DNA from: an uncultured Clostridium sp.
Lineage (GTDB): Bacteria > Bacillota > Clostridia > Lachnospirales > Lachnospiraceae
Length of the DNA stretch: 10,835 nt
Reading direction: 5' to 3'
Assembly (NCBI GenBank): GCA_958349075.1
Contig: CATWBR010000117.1
Span: 1-10,835, forward strand
In this document: positions 1-7,225 of the stretch, one piece after another
Layout of the letters: the number at the start of each line of letters is the position of its first letter
Position numbering within the stretch: position 1 is the stretch's first letter
The notes under the pieces: generated by a model
Databases searched by the model: none
Seen by the model: only the letters and a program-made list of their open reading frames with translations
What the model was told of the DNA's origin: nothing
Position numbers and translations under genes: made by a program

Positions 1-1863
1 GTATGTATTCTTATGATAATATTGGGGCGTGAACGTGTATTCTTTTAGGTCGGCAGATACGTTGACCCGCGAACCAATCTGATTGGCCGTACCGGAGCTG
101 TTCCGGTCGTCTGCGTATGCAGTGATTTCAAAGAAATCCCAAAATCCGTTTTTTCCTATGGTTATGCCGCCGTCATTGCCGTGCGTTTCATATTTTTCCA
201 ATAATCCGTCGTCATAGCTGTCCAGCCAGCCGCTCCATATCTGCTTGTAGGGCTTAAGCCGCCGGTATGCCAGCTCAGACATATACTCGCTTTTCCAAAA
301 CAGACCGGGAGCCAGCTCCTCACCCTCCTGAGGATAATCATTTTTAAGTAAAGCAAACTCAATGGCCTCAAAACGGTGGATTGCCTCCTCGTCCCAGGCT
401 CTGATATTACGGACCCAGGAATCCGTCTTTCCGGCTGCCAGCCGTTCTGCCGCCAGCAGCATATTGTTCTGACGTGTCAGCTGGCTGTAGTAGATAAATG
501 AGTTGCCATATACGTCCATGAACAAGGCAGAATCATCCTGACGCAGTACATTGTTAAGCTCCGGCGCCAAACTGGATTCCGACATAGGAACCCCGTATTT
601 ATCATAGCGGTAACTGCCCGGGTCTAAAGGGTCCGCATCAGGACTGACAAGAGGAGTGAGCCAGGACTGACGCTTGATTGTTCCCTTAATACCGGTTCCG
701 CCTGTATGGCGCAGGACTCCTCCTGCATCAATATAGGCACCATATCCCACACCGGCCGCTGAATTGATCTCTTTCACATCAACGAGTAAGTCTCCCTCCT
801 TCAGGCCGCTCTGGTCTAATTCACCGGAGGTTTTATTTTCGTCTGCCGCGTCCATGTCCCAATTCTCGTCGTGTTCATATACTGCGTAAAATGCCAGATC
901 CACATTATCTGTTATGCGGTAGGAAGCGCCGCCGGAATAAAGAATATCCTCTTCATAGTCCAGGTTCATTTCCCGCCACCCTTTAAAGGTGCTCTCCCAG
1001 ATAAGTGCTCCCAGGGACTTTTTTAATGATATGGAATCTCCCACCCTGGCTTCCTGTGTATGGTATACCTCCCCAGGAGAGGCATAATCAGCAGCAAAAT
1101 AGGTGTCGTATTCGATTGGATAGTAAAAGGTAATGGTTACTGGTGCATCGGTCATAATATAAAAATCGTAATATCCCCGCTTAAAGCGGCATTTATCGCC
1201 AGCCTCGAACAAATACCGTTTCTCATCGTCCGTGCAGCCCCAGAAAGTCCCTTTTCCAGTGATTCCTTTCTCATCGACATCGCCTGTATTGCTATTCGGG
1301 GAATGATAACTGTCCGGATTCGGGAAGGTATACTCGTCCTTCTCACTGAGGACCACCGCCAGTTCTTCAATCTCTGTTCCTCCTGCCGTAAAAAAGCTTA
1401 AATAGGCCCGTTCTGATTTTGAGGTATCCAGTAAGTTTTCTCCGGTAAGCGCAGGATTATCTGATTTCACCCGGATGGTGTGGCTGCCGGCTGTAAACGT
1501 TACCTTATCACCTGCCCGGTAGGTGGTTACATTCCCCGCCTCATCAGTGCCCTCCCAGGAAATTCCTTTGATTTTATCATACCGTTCATCATAGACCAGA
1601 TTTCCGTCTGCATCTTCATAGGGGAGGTATCGGTAGTCGTTGGGGTCTTTGAATGTGTATTCTTTTTTCTCGCGGATTCGTTTCCTTAGTTCCGTAATCT
1701 CTTCATCATCTACGGTGTAAAAGCTGAGATAAACCAGACGATTGGAAGCATCGGCATTTATGGATAACGGGACCAGCCCTGAATAATCCGCCAAAAACCA
1801 TATTCCCAGAATCGACATCACGACCAGGAAGCGGGCCTTTGTATGTATTATAAAATCCTTCAT
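1..1863 (-). CDS. Secreted/surface repeat protein (C-terminus cut by window edge)
   Basis: The minus strand is open without a stop for 621 codons from the ATG at 1861-1863 to base 1, so the gene continues beyond the window. The N-terminus looks like an export signal: charged start with Lys/Arg at 2, 9 and 11, a hydrophobic core at about 12-25, and a possible signal peptidase site near NADA (36-39). Residues 42-137 and 152-241 are two copies of one module. Residues about 243-330 resemble the InlB B-repeat/Flg_new (Listeria-Bacteroides) class, with TFKGW (292-296) and a closing LAFYAVY (323-329). Residues 331-621 match nothing I know and are rich in Trp, Tyr and acidic residues. No LPxTG or membrane anchor is visible, but the C-terminus is missing. 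The start is supported by a double Shine-Dalgarno (1866-1875). It lies 33 bases after the membrane-protein gene and is probably co-transcribed with it. A surface or adhesive role is inferred; no enzyme motif is seen. Confidence 0.88.
   Translation of the reverse strand, partial: MKDFIIHTKARFLVVMSILGIWFLADYSGLVPLSINADASNRLVYLSFYTVDDEEITELRKRIREKKEYTFKDPNDYRYLPYEDADGNLVYDERYDKIKGISWEGTDEAGNVTTYRAGDKVTFTAGSHTIRVKSDNPALTGENLLDTSKSERAYLSFFTAGGTEIEELAVVLSEKDEYTFPNPDSYHSPNSNTGDVDEKGITGKGTFWGCTDDEKRYLFEAGDKCRFKRGYYDFYIMTDAPVTITFYYPIEYDTYFAADYASPGEVYHTQEARVGDSISLKKSLGALIWESTFKGWREMNLDYEEDILYSGGASYRITDNVDLAFYAVYEHDENWDMDAADENKTSGELDQSGLKEGDLLVDVKEINSAAGVGYGAYIDAGGVLRHTGGTGIKGTIKRQSWLTPLVSPDADPLDPGSYRYDKYGVPMSESSLAPELNNVLRQDDSALFMDVYGNSFIYYSQLTRQNNMLLAAERLAAGKTDSWVRNIRAWDEEAIHRFEAIEFALLKNDYPQEGEELAPGLFWKSEYMSELAYRRLKPYKQIWSGWLDSYDDGLLEKYETHGNDGGITIGKNGFWDFFEITAYADDRNSSGTANQIGSRVNVSADLKEYTFTPQYYHKNTY
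1141..1410 (-). repeat. Protein-level tandem repeat, copy 2 (residues 152-241)
   Basis: Copy 2 carries RAYLSFFT, EIEEL, EYTFPNPDSY, KGTFWGCTDD, FEAGDKCRF and a final AP, matching the landmarks of copy 1 in order. A more distant third unit of the InlB/Flg_new type follows directly (874-1137). Confidence 0.8.
1453..1740 (-). repeat. Protein-level tandem repeat, copy 1 (residues 42-137)
   Basis: Copy 1 begins RLVYLSFYT, followed by EITEL, then EYTFKDPNDY, then KGISWEGTDE, then YRAGDKVTF, and ends before NP. The same landmarks recur in the same order in copy 2 (1141-1410). The repeat is seen in the protein, not at the DNA level, which implies an old duplication. Confidence 0.8.
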
Positions 1864-1865
1864 TT

Positions 1866-1875
1866 CTCCTCTCCT
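1866..1875 (-). promoter_or_regulatory. Ribosome binding site of the secreted protein gene
   Basis: On the minus strand the sequence reads AGGAGAGGAG, two overlapping Shine-Dalgarno cores, 2 to 7 bases before the ATG at 1863. It fixes the start of a gene that has no other visible boundary in the window. Confidence 0.75.
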
Positions 1876-1896
1876 TTCATTTTGGTAAGTATGCTT

Positions 1897-4800
1897 TTAA
1901 GTATTTTCATCTGGTTCGGTTGGTTCTTCAGTGGAATTTTCGGTATCTGCTGTGTCGTACACGCCTGCCGCTCTGTAATCAACATCTTCGGCCGGTCCGA
2001 AATCCGGGATTCTGGATAAATCCCCGACTGTGACATATACGACAGACCCCATATGCCCGCCGCACTCATACACCCACTCGTAGCAGGTGTGGATATGGTT
2101 TCTGTTTTGGACATATCCAATCTCACAATACTCAGTCCAGGAGCTGTCATCGTCGTGGTGCTCATGGCCATAGGGGCAGTTAATGTGCTGGGCCGTTTTC
2201 CCAGTCTTTTTCCAGCCTCCATGTGGATTTTTATCATTTCCATGGCTGCACAGATTATCGTTGTACGGACCAAGACCAGTCGTTTCTGCCTCCTGGCACT
2301 GGCCGCAGATGCTGCCGCTTACTGCATTGGGCCGGAAATCATCGGGAAGCCATAACGTTTCCCCCTCTTTATCGCATTTGCCAGTGGAGAGTTCCGTAAT
2401 CAATGCGGAAGTATCCACATGGCTGTAATTTCCGTCCCCAGGGTGATACTCTTCGATATTGATCTGGTGTGTGGACGCCCACAGGTAATTACAGTAATCC
2501 TTGAAATGCTGCTTGATTTCTTCATAAGCCTTCTTCTCCTCGTCTGAAGCCTGCTCCGATAATTTTGTAAATGGATATGGCATGAACTTGGTAGCCATGG
2601 AGAGGATTGCCTTTGTATTGTTTAAATCCACATGAGACGGCTCCAGTTCATTCCCATAAAAGTCGCGGAATATAACGTGATATGCACCCTCTTCATAAAA
2701 AGACACGCCCTCATCTGCTTTAAATCCACTGTTTACCGCATAATTGCCCCGGTGGTTGGCAGCGTGATTAATATCAATGATAAATGCTTCGTTTTTGGCA
2801 GACAGCTCATCTATGATTTCCTGGACGATTTCGGTATCCTGGACGTAGATATGATTGACCGTGCCACTATCTTCCACTTTGGAATTTACCATCCCCTGGC
2901 CTATTTCAAGAATCAGGATTACAATAATTATAATTGCTGCAATCCAGCCAAGGGCGGCCCCTGCCTTTGCGGCCAGCTGCGCCGCCACTTTCCCAAACTG
3001 CGTAACCTTGATCATGATTTTCGTATTCATTATGGCAGCGTGCATCCCCTGCCTCAACATATTGAGGGTTTTTAAGGAGCCAATGGTATGGTTGACCAAT
3101 CGGGTCCTTATGAGGGTACGTGAAAAGCCCCGGGAAATCATTCTGACACTTCTGCCAAAACGCGTAGCCGCCGCTTTTCGCACTGTGCTGCCGGCGGTAC
3201 GTTTGGCTATCTGGAAGGTATGTTTTTTCAGGGCTTTGCCAGGATTTGAAAGGACTAACCTTGTATTGATTGAAAGGCCGCTTATGCGGGTTTTATCCAG
3301 GATGGTCATAAGGAGCCGTATCCCTGCACGGTATGCCCCATAGATTGATTTACCGGAGTAGTACAGCGAGGCCGCCGCTCTTCCGGCATCGGAGTTTCTG
3401 GAGACGCGTTTTAGGATTTGGACTAAATTTCCGCGAAACAGGGAGGACAGGGACAGCCCACGGCCGGTATGACGGCTGATTACACTGCCGTACATCATTT
3501 GAAGGCACTCCTGATCCTTTCTGCCGGTAAATTGTCCCCGCAGCTTTGACAGCAGGTTAGGATCGTTTAATGCCTTCTTTGAGTAACCCAGAAGCGCCCG
3601 TTTCAGTCCGTCAGAAATATCTGCATTTTGAATGAAGCTCGCCATCCCCTGGTCAGTGAAACCGTTAAAAATACCGATGAATCCCTGAGCTCCTAACGAA
3701 TTACGGAGTTCTTCCAAATCCTGCAGATACATACTCTTCCCATTGGAGGAAGCAAATAACTCCTTCATGCCGTTTGCTTTCATCAGGGTCTGTTGGGCGG
3801 TTTCAATGTCACAGCCATATTTGGCGGCATAGGCGGCTAAAAATATCTGGGCACTGCAATAGATGTCTTTGTTGAGCGCGATTGCACCATGAGCCAGGTA
3901 TTTGCTTTTTACATAACGGCCAATGGGGGATACAAAATCCTCAATATTATTGAACACGCGCCCCGCCTCGGTATCACGGTCCAGAACAGACTGGGATACG
4001 GAATGTCTGGCTATAAACAGAGTACCGGTGAAGTATCTGGAAGCAAGGACATCCCGGGCAGAATGTTTTCTCCGCTCCTTTAAAATTTGATTTGTGACAT
4101 TGAGTGGGGAACCTGCCTGCCCTTTCGCCATCTTTGTGATGAAATAACGGTTTGGATTGGCAGGAACCTTATCAGCTGGCAGCACGCCTTTGGTGCCCCT
4201 TTGAGGCAACCTGCTGCCTTTAGGGGGCGTTTTTGCATGGTCTTTGGGGCTCACTGCATCGTGGAAGGAACAGGCCTTTAAAAGGTCTTTGTAGGGTGGA
4301 GGCAAGGCCTCCGGCCCGGAGCTGCCGCTCTGTTCCTGCCTGAACCGTTTGGCAGAATAGGTCTGCAGGCTGTCCGGAGACGCTGCGCCTCCCATTCGGG
4401 ATTTTGCCTGTTCTTCCTTCTTTTCAACGCGCATGGTTTGAATATCCAAGCCATTTCCAAGGATTGATATCGCTCCTCTTGCAGCTCTGTTTTTCTGATG
4501 AAACTTGAGAGGAGCCTTCTCTTGTTCCGGCTGATAGCGGATGGCGTCCGGCCTCCTTGCGGCTCCTAAAGGTTCTTCATGTTCTATTTTTGGGGAACCA
4601 GTATCAACCCGGCCATTGTGGAAGTCGGCCGATTTATTTAAAGTGGTCTGTGCAGCCTCTTTTTTCTCAGCAGCGTGATAATACTCCTGTTTGTGAGTAT
4701 CCTGGGTTCCTGCAAAAGGCTTTTGACTGTTCGCCCTATGCTCTGAAACAGGTGCCTCTTCATAGCCCGTATTCGGGGGCGGGCCGGGCACTCTGCTTAA

Positions 4801-5388
4801 TCTTGAATTGGCAGAGCGTTGTTCACCGCTTTTTGCTTCTTTGGCGTTAGACTTTACTTTTGTACCTGTTTCTTCTACGGGTTCCTCTTCGACAGGCTGG
4901 GAAATTTCCTCACTCTCCTCTTCTGCCGTTTCTATAATCTCGGATTCTGAAAGGCCGGTACTGGTGCGAGCCAGTTCCGGCTCTTCCTCCTGGCCAGGGA
5001 CAGGATTATCCGACTCAATTTCTGGAGATAAGACTTTCTTTACTTCTTCTGCGGCCTCCATAGCCTTTCCGTAGTCTGATTCCCGGATCAGGAACAGGTA
5101 CCTGCCGCTGGATTTTATGAACTCTGAAAAATCCTGGGATGGGACCATTTGAAATGGGATTTTTTTCTCCTGCAGTTTGATTTCCAGCGGCCGGACCGCA
5201 ATATCTTCTGTGGCGATGACGGATACATTTTGGCTGTGTTCAACCTCTTCCAGCAGATGCTCCAGGAAGTAGGAGCTTGTATGATACTCAGTGAGCATTT
5301 TTAGCAGTTCCGGCAGCATATCCAGAATTCCAAAGTATGTTTTTATTACAATGGAAATGGAGCTTCCGGTCATTCTTTCCGGCGTCAT
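1897..5388 (-). CDS. Large single-pass membrane protein, likely conjugation-associated
   Basis: This 1163-residue protein has no recognised enzyme motif. Residues 1-120 form a soluble alpha/beta-looking domain ending in GRYLFLIRESDYGKAMEA; this vaguely recalls the end of DUF3801/PcfB-type conjugation proteins, but the match is weak. Residues about 121-180 are strongly acidic, 180-410 are disordered-looking and rich in Pro, Ser, Lys and Gln, 415-640 are helical, and 640-805 are very basic. One membrane segment lies at about 807-829 (GWIAAIIIIVILILEIG). The 334 residues after it should lie outside the cell and carry eight Cys. The order basic region, single membrane segment, extracellular domain recalls the CD1108-type protein of Tn1549-like elements, but I see no NlpC/P60 catalytic motif. 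The ATG at 5388 is preferred over an in-frame TTG at 5415 because AGGGGGAG stands just before it. It is the first gene of a two-gene operon, and its promoter is not obvious. Confidence 0.92.
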   Translation of the reverse strand: MTPERMTGSSISIVIKTYFGILDMLPELLKMLTEYHTSSYFLEHLLEEVEHSQNVSVIATEDIAVRPLEIKLQEKKIPFQMVPSQDFSEFIKSSGRYLFLIRESDYGKAMEAAEEVKKVLSPEIESDNPVPGQEEEPELARTSTGLSESEIIETAEEESEEISQPVEEEPVEETGTKVKSNAKEAKSGEQRSANSRLSRVPGPPPNTGYEEAPVSEHRANSQKPFAGTQDTHKQEYYHAAEKKEAAQTTLNKSADFHNGRVDTGSPKIEHEEPLGAARRPDAIRYQPEQEKAPLKFHQKNRAARGAISILGNGLDIQTMRVEKKEEQAKSRMGGAASPDSLQTYSAKRFRQEQSGSSGPEALPPPYKDLLKACSFHDAVSPKDHAKTPPKGSRLPQRGTKGVLPADKVPANPNRYFITKMAKGQAGSPLNVTNQILKERRKHSARDVLASRYFTGTLFIARHSVSQSVLDRDTEAGRVFNNIEDFVSPIGRYVKSKYLAHGAIALNKDIYCSAQIFLAAYAAKYGCDIETAQQTLMKANGMKELFASSNGKSMYLQDLEELRNSLGAQGFIGIFNGFTDQGMASFIQNADISDGLKRALLGYSKKALNDPNLLSKLRGQFTGRKDQECLQMMYGSVISRHTGRGLSLSSLFRGNLVQILKRVSRNSDAGRAAASLYYSGKSIYGAYRAGIRLLMTILDKTRISGLSINTRLVLSNPGKALKKHTFQIAKRTAGSTVRKAAATRFGRSVRMISRGFSRTLIRTRLVNHTIGSLKTLNMLRQGMHAAIMNTKIMIKVTQFGKVAAQLAAKAGAALGWIAAIIIIVILILEIGQGMVNSKVEDSGTVNHIYVQDTEIVQEIIDELSAKNEAFIIDINHAANHRGNYAVNSGFKADEGVSFYEEGAYHVIFRDFYGNELEPSHVDLNNTKAILSMATKFMPYPFTKLSEQASDEEKKAYEEIKQHFKDYCNYLWASTHQINIEEYHPGDGNYSHVDTSALITELSTGKCDKEGETLWLPDDFRPNAVSGSICGQCQEAETTGLGPYNDNLCSHGNDKNPHGGWKKTGKTAQHINCPYGHEHHDDDSSWTEYCEIGYVQNRNHIHTCYEWVYECGGHMGSVVYVTVGDLSRIPDFGPAEDVDYRAAGVYDTADTENSTEEPTEPDENT
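2053..2376 (-). other. Cys/His-rich extracellular region of the membrane protein
   Basis: Counting from the ATG at 5388, Cys lie at 1005, 1028, 1031, 1047, 1071, 1088, 1102 and 1109, including one CxxC (ICGQC), with His at 1049, 1075, 1077, 1078 and 1112. The eight Cys in about 105 residues contrast with only four or so in the preceding 1000. Either disulfides or bound metal ions could hold this domain together. Confidence 0.65.
2902..2970 (-). other. Predicted transmembrane segment
   Basis: Residues about 807-829 are an uninterrupted hydrophobic stretch of Ala, Gly, Ile, Leu, Val and Trp. The preceding 160 residues are rich in Arg and Lys and the following ones carry acidic residues, so the positive-inside rule places the large N-terminal part in the cytoplasm and the C-terminal 334 residues outside. 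Confidence 0.85.
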
Positions 5389-5392
5389 GGGA

Positions 5393-5400
5393 CTCCCCCT
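5393..5400 (-). promoter_or_regulatory. Ribosome binding site of the membrane protein gene
   Basis: On the minus strand AGGGGGAG is followed by TCCC and then the ATG at 5388. This decides the start in favour of ATG over the TTG 27 bases upstream, which overlaps the site's own leader. Confidence 0.7.
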
Positions 5401-5525
5401 TTCGTTTTGTTCCAATTATGGGAGAAATGCCTTGGTTTAGTACGCAGAATCCCTTTGGTGTTTATGAAAAAGAGGTTTCTGTTAGAAAAAAACAGCGAAA
5501 ATGCGTATCCGCAGCTCCTATTCGA

Positions 5526-5554
5526 TTGAGCGCCGGGCTCGAAAACGGTATAAT
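5526..5554 (+). promoter_or_regulatory. Sigma-A-type promoter of the 514-residue gene
   Basis: A perfect -10 box TATAAT (5549-5554) stands 17 bases after TTGAGC (5526-5531), which matches four of six bases of the -35 consensus. The predicted transcript starts near 5561, at the Shine-Dalgarno, leaving a very short leader. The -35 box overlaps a small inverted repeat, GAGC-gccgg-GCTC (5528-5540), which could be an operator. Confidence 0.72.
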
Positions 5555-5562
5555 GGTACCAA

Positions 5563-5568
5563 AGGAGG
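5563..5568 (+). promoter_or_regulatory. Ribosome binding site of the 514-residue gene
   Basis: A perfect AGGAGG lies 8 bases before the ATG at 5577. Together with the promoter just upstream it rules out the 80-codon longer reading that begins at 5337 inside the divergent gene. Confidence 0.85.
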
Positions 5569-5576
5569 GGACAAAG

Positions 5577-7121
5577 ATGTTGACGGCTAAAGAATTATTA
5601 CATTCCTCTGTTAATGACCTGAAAAGAAAACGATATAAGGTAGATGAGGATATTCTCGATGAAATATATAAAAACCCGGTAATCCGGGATCTCCCGGAGC
5701 TTGCAACGCTCTATGGCCTTTACAGCACCTTTGTGATTGGCCAGAAGGAAATCTATTATGTTTATGGATTTAACAAAGAACTAATCCGCCATGGCGCCTT
5801 TTTTGAAAGCCGGGAAACCGTAATTCCCAAAGATGTGGCGGAACGGGCCGGATATGTGAATTTCAGCAAGGATATGCCATTTCTTATTGGTGGAGATTAT
5901 AATGTGGAGCGCTTAAGCGATGTGCAGGAGAACTATACTTATCTGGCCTGGAAAATGATGTCCTTAGAGATGCTCAAATGCAGATATGAAAAATATGGCA
6001 TGGAGATGCCTCAGCTTTGTATCTGGGATCCGGCGGACATTATGGAACTGAAACAGTACATTGATATCATAGATAATCTTACAATCAGGGACAATCAGGC
6101 AAAGGAAGCCTATCGGAGAAAAGAAAAAGAATTCCTTGAGGATATCGCCATATGGGAGTGGCCGATTACGCCAGTAGGAAGGAAGCCCGGTCAGATGGCC
6201 TTTCTGTTAGCTTCCCGATATGCGGCTGGACTGAATAGTGATAAAAATAGAACGTATCTATATGAACATCCGAAGGCCTGGGAGAAAAATTATCTCTCTG
6301 ACCCTCAGGACACGGTTTCCACCATCTTCCGGATGCCGGCGGACGAGGGTGATTATGTCCGGCGCGGCCTTAATAAAATGGGAATACCATATAAAGCAGT
6401 TCCGAAAGATATGCACATGGAGGAATACCGCCTTGCAGAGGCCGCCATGCTTCGTGATGTACTTTACAAAGAAATGCAAAATGCAGGGCCGTCTGATACA
6501 ATGGTGGAGTTTTGCGTCCATAAGTTTGATATAGGGGCGGTGCTGTACTGGACTTATCAGTTTACGAAAACGAAGTTTACGAGAGAGGAGCTGGCTTATG
6601 GAAAGACGCTTTTTCGAAGTACAATAAGAAATCGTATGGAGTCAGGCGAGACAGACCCGGAGGTTGCGGCCTATCTTTTCTTTGTGCCTTATAATTTTTT
6701 TGAGGCATTTAAGCAATACTCCACGGAAATGAATATCCGGTTCGGCTATCCGGACGCAGATTGGCTGGAGACAGATTATTATGATGGCGTGTATTTAATC
6801 ACTGAGTTCAGCAATATGCCGGTCGTGGATCACTGGCTCCACCGGATTATGCACCAGAGGTTTTCCATGCATGGGGTAAGCATTACAGGAAATGCTCCCT
6901 GTGACGAACGGTATTTTCATCAGAATCAGGAATCTGTTCTGGTAACGGAGGAACCGTGGCATTATAAGACAGGCAGCGTTACCGCCCGGGTAATAGAGGT
7001 TGGTTCTAAGGGGATTAAGACGGGACAGAAACTATCTATTCCGGGAAAAACTCTCCTGGGAATTCCTACCTGTTATGCGAAGAAGGACTTGCTAAAAAAA
7101 CACAAAATTGTTGACAATTAA
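5577..7121 (+). CDS. Hypothetical protein, 514 residues, possible cargo gene
   Basis: I do not recognise this protein. It has no signal peptide, membrane segment, Walker motif, DHH, HNH, REase or helix-turn-helix that I can identify, so it is probably cytoplasmic. It is rich in Tyr, Trp, Phe and Met, like a well-folded globular protein. Residues 1-50 and 115-190 look helical, the latter including a charged stretch around QAKEAYRRKEKEFLEDI (174-190). A His-rich stretch, DHWLHRIMHQ (418-427), places His at 419, 422 and 426, with another at 432. The last 60 residues look beta-rich (GSVTARVIEVG, then QKLSIPGKTLLGI). It is the only plus-strand gene, divergent from the membrane protein and convergent with the RecJ operon, with its own promoter and terminator; this single-gene unit suggests cargo. 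Start chosen at 5577 from the perfect AGGAGG. A defence, immunity or regulatory role is possible but unsupported. Confidence 0.9.
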   Translation: MLTAKELLHSSVNDLKRKRYKVDEDILDEIYKNPVIRDLPELATLYGLYSTFVIGQKEIYYVYGFNKELIRHGAFFESRETVIPKDVAERAGYVNFSKDMPFLIGGDYNVERLSDVQENYTYLAWKMMSLEMLKCRYEKYGMEMPQLCIWDPADIMELKQYIDIIDNLTIRDNQAKEAYRRKEKEFLEDIAIWEWPITPVGRKPGQMAFLLASRYAAGLNSDKNRTYLYEHPKAWEKNYLSDPQDTVSTIFRMPADEGDYVRRGLNKMGIPYKAVPKDMHMEEYRLAEAAMLRDVLYKEMQNAGPSDTMVEFCVHKFDIGAVLYWTYQFTKTKFTREELAYGKTLFRSTIRNRMESGETDPEVAAYLFFVPYNFFEAFKQYSTEMNIRFGYPDADWLETDYYDGVYLITEFSNMPVVDHWLHRIMHQRFSMHGVSITGNAPCDERYFHQNQESVLVTEEPWHYKTGSVTARVIEVGSKGIKTGQKLSIPGKTLLGIPTCYAKKDLLKKHKIVDN

Positions 7122-7126
7122 TATAA

Positions 7127-7175
7127 AAAAGGAGCGGGTAAAAGCCTGGATACCAAGCGTTCACCCACTCCTTTT
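7127..7175. terminator. Bidirectional intrinsic terminator
   Basis: The arms AAAAGGAGCGGGT (7127-7139) and ACCCACTCCTTTT (7163-7175) pair along their length with a single C-A mismatch, and a smaller hairpin (TGG-ata-CCA) fits in the loop. The A-rich left flank and the T-run on the right give a U-tract in either direction. It begins 5 bases after the stop of the 514-residue gene and lies 50 bases after the stop of the convergent operon, so it can serve both. Confidence 0.8.
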
Positions 7176-7225
7176 GCAGTTATAAAAATCTGTATATGAT
7201 GTCAGTTATTTTGTATGCTCATGTT

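Noticed and set aside
1060..1401. Plus-strand 113-codon frame opposite the secreted protein gene
   Set aside because: It is antisense to a 621-codon open frame with clear repeats and has no ribosome binding site of its own.
1860..2273. 137-codon minus-strand frame over the end of the membrane protein gene
   Set aside because: It lies in another frame of a well-supported gene, and its Thr/Ile/Met/Ser-rich composition looks like shadow translation; its stop touching the next ATG is probably chance.
1897..2970. Lysozyme-like or NlpC/P60 cell-wall hydrolase in the extracellular part of the membrane protein
   Set aside because: Expected from analogy with CD1108-type proteins, but no catalytic Cys-His pair in a recognisable context and no lysozyme motif could be found.
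2632..3343. Two overlapping plus-strand frames of 147 and 162 codons
   Set aside because: Both are antisense to the membrane protein gene around its basic region and membrane segment; their hydrophobicity mirrors that region and no start signals are present.
5389..5415. TTG start nine codons upstream for the membrane protein
   Set aside because: The Shine-Dalgarno AGGGGGAG lies between this TTG and the ATG at 5388 and would serve only the latter.
5337..5576. In-frame 80-codon upstream extension of the 514-residue gene
   Set aside because: It would start inside the divergent membrane protein gene and would place the TATAAT promoter and perfect AGGAGG inside the coding region; the residues look like random translation.
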